Assembly: GCA_946002345.1 (NCBI GenBank)
Contig: CAMFZA010000100.1
Span: forward strand, 1 to 6,452
DNA length: 6,452 nucleotides
Direction of reading: 5' to 3'
Source: an uncultured Phascolarctobacterium sp.
GTDB taxonomy: Bacteria > Bacillota > Negativicutes > Acidaminococcales > Acidaminococcaceae
The stretch's first letter is position 1. The number at the start of each line of letters is the position of its first letter. Below, in pieces: positions 4,894 through 6,452 of this stretch. Position numbers and translations under genes: made by a program. The notes under the pieces are model-generated. The model had not been told where the DNA came from. It saw nothing but the letters and a program-made list of their open reading frames with translations, and ran no database searches.

Positions 4894-5865
4894 ATGGATA
4901 GAATAAAGAGTAAGCTGCATTTGCATTGCCTAATGTGGGCATTCTTAATTATTACGTTAGTTCCTTTTTTAACAGGTTTTGATATTACGCTGCATGTGTT
5001 TGTTGAGGTTGATGGAACCCAAAAAGAGCTACGAACCAATGCGGCCAAGCCCCAAGAGATTTTGAAGGAGGCAGGTGTAGTGTTGGCACCTGGCGACGGC
5101 TGGAGGCTCAAGGGAGCTAATAAAAGAGTGCAGGACGGCAGCGTAATTCAGGTAGTGCGTGCTATTCCCTTTGTAGTAATTCGAGGAGAGGAAACGAAGG
5201 AATATAGGAGTTCTAAGGCCACAGTTGGCGAGGCCCTGATGTCAGTCGGCATCTCCTATCATAAGGAAAGAGTTTATCCAGAACCGCAATCGGCGCTTGA
5301 AGCTGGCATGCAAATCTTTGTCTTGGGCAATGGTGAAGAGCTGGAGTTTAGTGAAGAGAGCATGGATTTTCCTGTCAAATATGAAGAAGACCATGAAGTG
5401 ATTTTTGGTCATGAAAAGATTGCGCATCCCGGCAAGGAGGGCAAACAGACTGTAGTTTCCAAAAAGGTAAAGCATAAGGATGGCACCCATTCTCTGCAGG
5501 AGTTAACCAGAAGGGTAACAATGGAGCCGGAAACGAAGATTATTCGCAAGGGCATGGCCATGAGCGTGTATACTCCGGAGGGTTATAAGCGCTATACGAA
5601 AAAAATCACTGCGGAGGCCACTGCCTATGTGGCAACGGGTAACCGCACCTCCATTGGATTGGTACCTTATGAGGGCATTGTGGCAGTTGATCCTAGAATG
5701 ATACCCTATTATACCAAAATGTATATTCCTGGCTATGGCATGGCCATGGCAGGGGATACTGGTGGCGATATGCTACACCACCGCATAGATTTATTCTTTA
5801 ATAGCTACAACAGAGCTATCCAATGGGGTAGGCGGCATGTTGATGTGTATATTTTGGCTGAATGA
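4894..5865 (+). CDS. yabE: YabE-like cell-wall protein: DUF348 repeats, G5 domain, 3D domain
   Basis: Exported or membrane-anchored wall-remodelling protein. The 3D domain belongs to the double-psi beta-barrel group and resembles lytic transglycosylase MltA and the Rpf/Sps-type wall enzymes. 323 residues. Seen: basic N-terminus, then a hydrophobic segment at about 13-28 (signal peptide or anchor; no clear cleavage site). Two DUF348 modules follow at about 33-88 and 92-144; each ends in a 'G..I.V' turn. A G5 domain lies at about 152-226. The C-terminal 3D domain (238-323) contains 'EATAYVATGNRTSIG' (241-255), 'GIVAVDPRMIP' (261-271), 'YIPGYGMAMAGDTGG' (277-291) and 'IDLFFNS' (298-304). The three name-giving aspartates are D266, D288 and D299. 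AAGGAGG at 4881-4887, 6 bases before ATG, supports the start. Own promoter; followed 12 bases later by rnmV, as in B. subtilis. Whether it cleaves peptidoglycan here is inferred from the family. Confidence 0.92.
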   Translation: MDRIKSKLHLHCLMWAFLIITLVPFLTGFDITLHVFVEVDGTQKELRTNAAKPQEILKEAGVVLAPGDGWRLKGANKRVQDGSVIQVVRAIPFVVIRGEETKEYRSSKATVGEALMSVGISYHKERVYPEPQSALEAGMQIFVLGNGEELEFSEESMDFPVKYEEDHEVIFGHEKIAHPGKEGKQTVVSKKVKHKDGTHSLQELTRRVTMEPETKIIRKGMAMSVYTPEGYKRYTKKITAEATAYVATGNRTSIGLVPYEGIVAVDPRMIPYYTKMYIPGYGMAMAGDTGGDMLHHRIDLFFNSYNRAIQWGRRHVDVYILAE

Positions 5866-5877
5866 GGTAGATTTTTA

Positions 5878-6414
5878 ATGTTAAAAGAAGTTTTGGTAGT
5901 GGAAGGCAAGATGGATACTGTTGCTATCCGCAAGGCACTGGAGGCAGATACCATTGAAACAGGTGGCTTTACTCTAGCCCCCCATACATTACGGCAGATT
6001 GAAGCAGCCTATAAAAAAAGGGGCATTATCATTCTGACGGACCCGGATGGAGCAGGAGAGAGAATTCGCAAGTTTTTGACAGAACGTTTTCCGGAGGCAG
6101 GGCAGGCCTTTATTCCCAAGGTACAGGCCACTGCTTATAATGATGTGGGTGTGGAGCAGGCTCAGCCAGAGGCAATTCTGGCAGCGCTGGCCAAGGTGCG
6201 CCACCATGAGTATCGTCCTCAGGCAGAATTTACCCATATGGATTTGTTTACATATGCTTTAAATGGTAGTCCTAGCGCTGCCGCTCGGCGCGATGCCCTA
6301 GGGGCAGAGCTGGGCATTGGTTATGGTAACGCTAAACGTTTTTTGGAGCGCCTGAATCATTATGGTGTAAGCCGTGAGGAATTTTTGACAGCATTGGCAA
6401 AAATAGGAGAGTGA
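5878..6414 (+). CDS. rnmV: Ribonuclease M5 (5S rRNA maturation, Toprim domain)
   Basis: RNase M5 cuts both ends of the 5S rRNA precursor. In B. subtilis it needs ribosomal protein L18 as cofactor. 178 residues, normal for the family. Seen: Toprim motif 1 'VLVVEGKMDTVAI' (5-17) with E9 as the catalytic glutamate; 'TGGF' (28-31); and the metal-binding 'LTDPDGAGERIR' (53-64) with D55 and D57. 'DVGVEQAQPEAI' follows in the middle of the protein and is the M5 family signature separating it from other small Toprim proteins. The C-terminal half is the family's second domain. The start ATG lies 12 bases after the yabE stop, with GAGGT at 5864-5868. Directly followed by rsmA, the classic rnmV-ksgA pair. 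Confidence 0.94.
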   Translation: MLKEVLVVEGKMDTVAIRKALEADTIETGGFTLAPHTLRQIEAAYKKRGIIILTDPDGAGERIRKFLTERFPEAGQAFIPKVQATAYNDVGVEQAQPEAILAALAKVRHHEYRPQAEFTHMDLFTYALNGSPSAAARRDALGAELGIGYGNAKRFLERLNHYGVSREEFLTALAKIGE

Positions 6415-6417
6415 ATT

Positions 6418-6452
6418 TTGGATAAACCGATTATTGCGTCACCCCAGGTGAC
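6418..6452 (+). CDS. rsmA: 16S rRNA dimethyladenosine transferase, N-terminal 11 codons only
   Basis: RsmA/KsgA dimethylates A1518 and A1519 in helix 45 of 16S rRNA. Only the start is in the window. A TTG at 6418 follows AGGAGAG (6405-6411) by 6 bases and reads 'MDKPIIASPQV', matching the usual KsgA opening of a short basic/hydrophobic stretch followed by 'IASP'. It begins three bases after the rnmV stop, and rnmV-ksgA adjacency is common in Bacillota. The rest of the gene, including the SAM-binding motif, lies outside, so the call rests on the first residues and context. Confidence 0.75.
   Translation, partial: MDKPIIASPQV

Overview
The window looks like a chromosomal housekeeping segment of a Bacillota bacterium. 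The gene order (Orn/Lys/Arg decarboxylase, tmk, holB, ricT/yaaT, trmN6/yabB, yabE, rnmV, rsmA/ksgA) is a thinned version of the yaaO-tmk...yabE-rnmV-ksgA neighbourhood of Bacillus subtilis. Protein style (for example the 'IASPQV' start of RsmA and the Cys-rich RicT) and the moderate GC content suggest a Negativicutes/Acidaminococcaceae-like or clostridial member rather than a Bacillus. That lineage guess is inference only. All recognised genes are on the + strand and no phage, transposase, CRISPR array, tRNA or rRNA is visible.

Layout: 2-952 is the C-terminal two thirds of a PLP-dependent Orn/Lys/Arg decarboxylase cut by the window edge. 953-1527 is a 575-base gap with no convincing gene. It holds at least five inverted repeats and looks like accumulated intergenic repeat elements. 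1528-4740 is a tight operon: tmk (dTMP kinase), holB (clamp-loader delta'), ricT (PSP1-domain protein) and trmN6 (tRNA1(Val) adenine-N6 methyltransferase), closed by a strong intrinsic terminator at 4742-4784. A good sigma-A-type promoter at 4839-4868 starts the second unit: yabE (G5/3D cell-wall protein), rnmV (ribonuclease M5) and the first codons of rsmA (16S rRNA dimethyltransferase), which runs off the window.

The genes serve core functions: dTTP supply and replication (tmk, holB), RNA maturation (ricT), tRNA and rRNA modification or processing (trmN6, rnmV, rsmA), and wall remodelling (yabE).

The most notable observation is an in-frame TGA at 1894-1896 inside the normally essential tmk. 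The reading frame on both sides is the same and both halves match the family, so this is a nonsense codon and not a simple frameshift. A single C-to-T change from a CGA Arg codon would explain it; a sequencing or assembly error is equally possible. I see no evidence for a new defence system or other undescribed multi-gene system. The remaining points of interest are the hairpin-rich gap before tmk, two Cys-pattern peculiarities (HolB and RicT), and the absence of several genes usually found in this cluster.
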